Origin: Planctomycetota bacterium
Lineage (GTDB): Bacteria > Planctomycetota > SZUA-567
Length of the DNA: 64,000 bases
NCBI GenBank assembly: GCA_020060765.1
Contig: JAGUZQ010000098.1
Span: forward strand, 59,137 to 123,136
Direction: 5' to 3'
The first letter of the stretch is position 1. Every line of letters begins with the position of its first letter. The notes below the pieces were generated by a model. That model saw nothing but the letters and a program-made list of their open reading frames with translations. It was not told where the DNA came from and searched no databases. This document shows, piece after piece, positions 61,881 through 64,000 of the stretch. Made by a program: the position numbers and the translations under genes.

Positions 61881-62552
61881 TCAATTCGTCAGGAACTTGA
61901 TATTCCCCGAGTATTTGTTCACCACAACCCGCCGCTTGGTGGCGTAGTATGATACGCTGGTTGATAATCCTTCCTTGCAGATAGCAACGGTTTGCTCCGC
62001 TCCATCGGCCACACAAGACCCTGTCGTCACAAATAAAGCCTCTCCTGTCGGGAAAAATTGAATTCTGAAATCCCCGTTGTATCCATTACTCGAACCTGTC
62101 CATTTGGGTCCGCTTGTGCCCACGTCGCTCCATTTGTCAGTACCGTCAGAATAACTCAACGCCAGAAACGCGGTCAGGTCGTTTTTCATGCTGTACTTCG
62201 GCCCTACCTGTGCCGCTTCGACATGGGTTTGATCCCAAGTATTGGAATTATCACTGGCGAATTTACTTCTTTTATTCAGTCCCACCACCGCGTACCAGTT
62301 GTAATCGCAAGTATAGGACTGCACGCCGCCGCTGCCCACGTTATTAAACGTCACCGCGTAGACGCCGTTGTATTTGGCGGCCAGCGCGCGGGCGTTGAGC
62401 ATGACGGCGTGGAGTTTGCGCGCCGAGGAGTCAACCCCTTTCGACCCGCGCAGCGGCTGCAACACCGGGGTAATCAATCCGAACAGGATCGCCATGATCG
62501 AAATAACCACCAGCAACTCGACCAGCGTAAATTTTCTTTTCGCGGTTTTCAT
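61881..62552 (-). CDS. Pseudopilin, GspH-like
   Basis: 223 residues. Leader MKTAKRK is followed by FTLVELLVVISIMAILFGLITPVLQPLRG. The residue before Phe is Lys, not Gly. The RKLHAVMLNARALAAKYNGVYAVTFN part is the GspH/FimT signature. Same operon as the other pseudopilins. Confidence 0.82.
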   Translation of the reverse strand: MKTAKRKFTLVELLVVISIMAILFGLITPVLQPLRGSKGVDSSARKLHAVMLNARALAAKYNGVYAVTFNNVGSGGVQSYTCDYNWYAVVGLNKRSKFASDNSNTWDQTHVEAAQVGPKYSMKNDLTAFLALSYSDGTDKWSDVGTSGPKWTGSSNGYNGDFRIQFFPTGEALFVTTGSCVADGAEQTVAICKEGLSTSVSYYATKRRVVVNKYSGNIKFLTN

Positions 62553-62664
62553 CTTATCTCCATCAAGTCTGGCAATGCGTGACGTACGCGCCTGTTTTCG
62601 CTACAGCTTTGCCATACAAACTTCCGCGCGACTTAGCCCGCCACCAACGCGCACACCACGGCGC

Positions 62665-63345
62665 TCACGGCGAACCCGCCTCGAAAAGTTCCTCCACTTC
62701 CGTAGAACTCATGGCTCTGCTGAGAATAAAAAACTCATCAATGATCCCAGTGAAGAATAAAGAGCTTGCATTGTTCGCCCCGATCTTGAATGTCGTAGAG
62801 GCTGCTGGCGGAATTGTTTCAATGATTTTTGTCGGCATAGGTGTAGCATCATGCGCAGTACCCGAAAGATAATAGCAATACGACGCGGCGTTGGTCTTTA
62901 CATAAAGTTTGCCTTTCGTAGCCCACGTGTCACTGGTGCCATTGCCTTCCCTGACCCACGCAGCAACCGTATAGCTTGTTAAAACTTGATTGTATGGCCA
63001 TTTTACCTCAATATAATCCCCGCTGCCGTCGAACTTCAGCGCCCCCTTCTGGCTCCAGCGCCCCTTGTCCCATTTCGCGTTGGTTATCTTCCCGTTGATC
63101 TCCTGCCGGTCGGGGTTTTCCGTCGCGAGGTTTTCCACCACGTTGCCGTCCTGTTCCTCGAAGAGATAGTACAGAACGCACTCCTTGTCCGCCTTGATCT
63201 TGGCGCTCTGCCCCTGCCAACCGTGGAGCTTCGCGCGGCTGGTGATCGCGCCCACGATGGGAAAAATCAGCGCCATCAGAATGGCCATGATCGCAATCAC
63301 CACCAGCAACTCCACCAGCGTAAAACTCCCGCGCATCCTGCTCAT
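62665..63345 (-). CDS. Pseudopilin fused to a LamG-like domain
   Basis: 226 residues. Leader MSRMRGS then FTLVELLVVIAIMAILMALIFPIVGAI, with Ser before Phe. From about residue 65 the sequence becomes a concanavalin/LamG domain (GALKFDGSGDYIEVKWPYNQVLTSYTVAAWVREGNGTSDTWATKGKLYVKTNAASYCYYL, then FTGIIDEFFILSRAMSSTEVEELFEAG in pieces). Such a domain would be presented at the pilus tip or surface and bind glycan or protein. It starts two bases after the stop of the preceding pseudopilin. Confidence 0.8.
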   Translation of the reverse strand: MSRMRGSFTLVELLVVIAIMAILMALIFPIVGAITSRAKLHGWQGQSAKIKADKECVLYYLFEEQDGNVVENLATENPDRQEINGKITNAKWDKGRWSQKGALKFDGSGDYIEVKWPYNQVLTSYTVAAWVREGNGTSDTWATKGKLYVKTNAASYCYYLSGTAHDATPMPTKIIETIPPAASTTFKIGANNASSLFFTGIIDEFFILSRAMSSTEVEELFEAGSP

Positions 63346-63347
63346 TA

Positions 63348-63857
63348 TTATTTCCTTTTGTAAATAGCTTTGTCGACGTCAAACGTGCCGTCGGACTTGG
63401 GCGGACCCATGGAAAATATCATGACAGTCTCGTCTGTTTCAGCGTCAATTTTATCATAAACGGCTTTCCGTTCGGCTACAGTCGGTCCGGACGCGCTCGT
63501 TGTTGGCGTACCTTGGTAATAATAAATCGGTGTCTGCCAACCGTCCAGCAGGGTGGTGCCGCTGGCTCCCATCAAGGTGGCGTCGTAGTTCCAGAACCCG
63601 GAAAGCAGGGTGAGAATACCGGTTGATGTGGTGGTGGTAATATTGTAGTCTTTGGTCGATTCCGGCATCGGATACATCCGTTTTTCCAGCTTGTACGCCT
63701 CAATCCCGCCGTACATGGCCGAGATCACCTGCGCGGTTCTGTTCTTATTGGCGTTGTCCTTCATCCCGCTCATCGCCGCGAAAACCAGACCTGCCAGAAT
63801 CGCGATAATCGCAATCACCACCAGCAGTTCCACAAGGGTGAATCTTCTGTTTTTCAT
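63348..63857 (-). CDS. Pseudopilin, GspG-like
   Basis: 169 residues, ATG at 63857 after ggaga. Leader MKNRR then FTLVELLVVIAIIAILAGLVFAAMSG; Arg stands before Phe. Then GIEAYKLEKRMYPMPESTKDY and DGWQTPIYYYQGTPT follow the GspG major pseudopilin pattern (a Gly/Pro-rich calcium-site region is not obvious). It is the first visible gene of the operon and likely the most abundant subunit. Confidence 0.82.
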   Translation of the reverse strand: MKNRRFTLVELLVVIAIIAILAGLVFAAMSGMKDNANKNRTAQVISAMYGGIEAYKLEKRMYPMPESTKDYNITTTTSTGILTLLSGFWNYDATLMGASGTTLLDGWQTPIYYYQGTPTTSASGPTVAERKAVYDKIDAETDETVMIFSMGPPKSDGTFDVDKAIYKRK

Positions 63858-63910
63858 GTATGTCTCCGTTTTCTCCATTGTACAGCGCCCCATAATAAAG
63901 AGGGCAAATC

Positions 63911-64000
63911 GGATTTGGGACTAAGGGACTAAGGCTCTAGGGGACTAAGAAATTTCTTTACCGGCGCGGCACTGATAACTTCTGATTACGAAAAACTTAC
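63911..64000. repeat. Family D element, copy running off the window
   Basis: GGATTTGGGACTAAGGGACT and AAGGCTCTAGGGGACTAAG, later ATTACGAAAAACTTA. In reverse complement this follows the order of the copy at 47704-47849, so the two are inverted with respect to each other. The right end lies outside the window. Confidence 0.65.

Overview
The window looks like a chromosomal segment from a GC-rich, diderm bacterium, most likely of the PVC group (Lentisphaerota or Kiritimatiellota-like). This rests on a run of type II secretion/type IV pilus-like pseudopilins with FTLVELLVV(I/V)A N-termini, three of which lack the usual Gly before the Phe, a DUF4091 protein, a DUF1844 protein, an MJ0042-type zinc-finger membrane protein, TonB/BtuB outer-membrane transport and a Cus-type RND pump. 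The taxonomic call is inference from gene content; no rRNA or tRNA was recognised.

Bases 1 to about 12,700 hold a phage-tail-like island: the C-terminus of an upstream protein, a head-tail connector, a head-closure protein, a small holin-like protein, a LamG-FN3-tail terminator fusion, a small tail protein, an 895-residue tail hub/tip protein, a Cys-containing fibre-like protein, then (after an oppositely oriented DMT exporter) a radical SAM/SPASM enzyme, a family 9 glycosyltransferase and an LLH-type holin. The striking point is that the hub protein carries a 103-residue block (residues 677-779) with 26 cysteines, mostly in CXXX periodicity, as in RiPP precursors, and the island also encodes a radical SAM/SPASM maturase with an extra five-cysteine insert. 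The same GTTGAC/GTCAAC-type spacer repeats occur before tail genes and between the maturase and the glycosyltransferase, tying these genes into one unit. I propose a tail particle whose tip is post-translationally modified on a CXXX scaffold. No major tail tube or tape-measure gene is visible.

Bases 12,900-30,900 hold mixed functions: a DUF89 phosphatase with an orphan response regulator, a six-hairpin glycosidase-like protein, serS, a cusCBA heavy-metal efflux operon whose CusB carries two metal-binding modules, a DUF4091 protein, an archaeal/eukaryal-type proS, and an HgdB-like double-cubane protein without its activator ATPase.

Bases 30,870-36,744 form a cobalamin uptake locus: btuB-tonB on the minus strand behind a complete cobalamin riboswitch with its own terminator hairpin, and divergent btuF-btuD-btuC with overlapping starts and no riboswitch of its own. 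From 36,800 to 44,616 come an AsmA-like protein, DUF1844, pyruvate phosphate dikinase, PilZ, ispG and a TPR protein. The dikinase is unusual twice: it has a CxxCxxCC insert in the middle and a C-terminal histone H1-like (APAKKVAKK)n tail that contains an in-frame ATG with its own ribosome binding site.

Bases 44,652-54,986 carry a translationally coupled crcB-PHP-glycosyltransferase operon, a TM1266-like small regulator, glmS, an FAD-linked oxidase, a LysM protein, the zinc-finger membrane protein and apt. A low-GC secreted protein of unknown function follows, bracketed by inverted short repeats. The window ends with a minus-strand operon of six pseudopilin-like proteins, a large membrane protein and an ABC ATPase.

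The intergenic spaces are rich in short palindromic repeat families (called A to H below), several of which have the form of miniature inverted-repeat elements.
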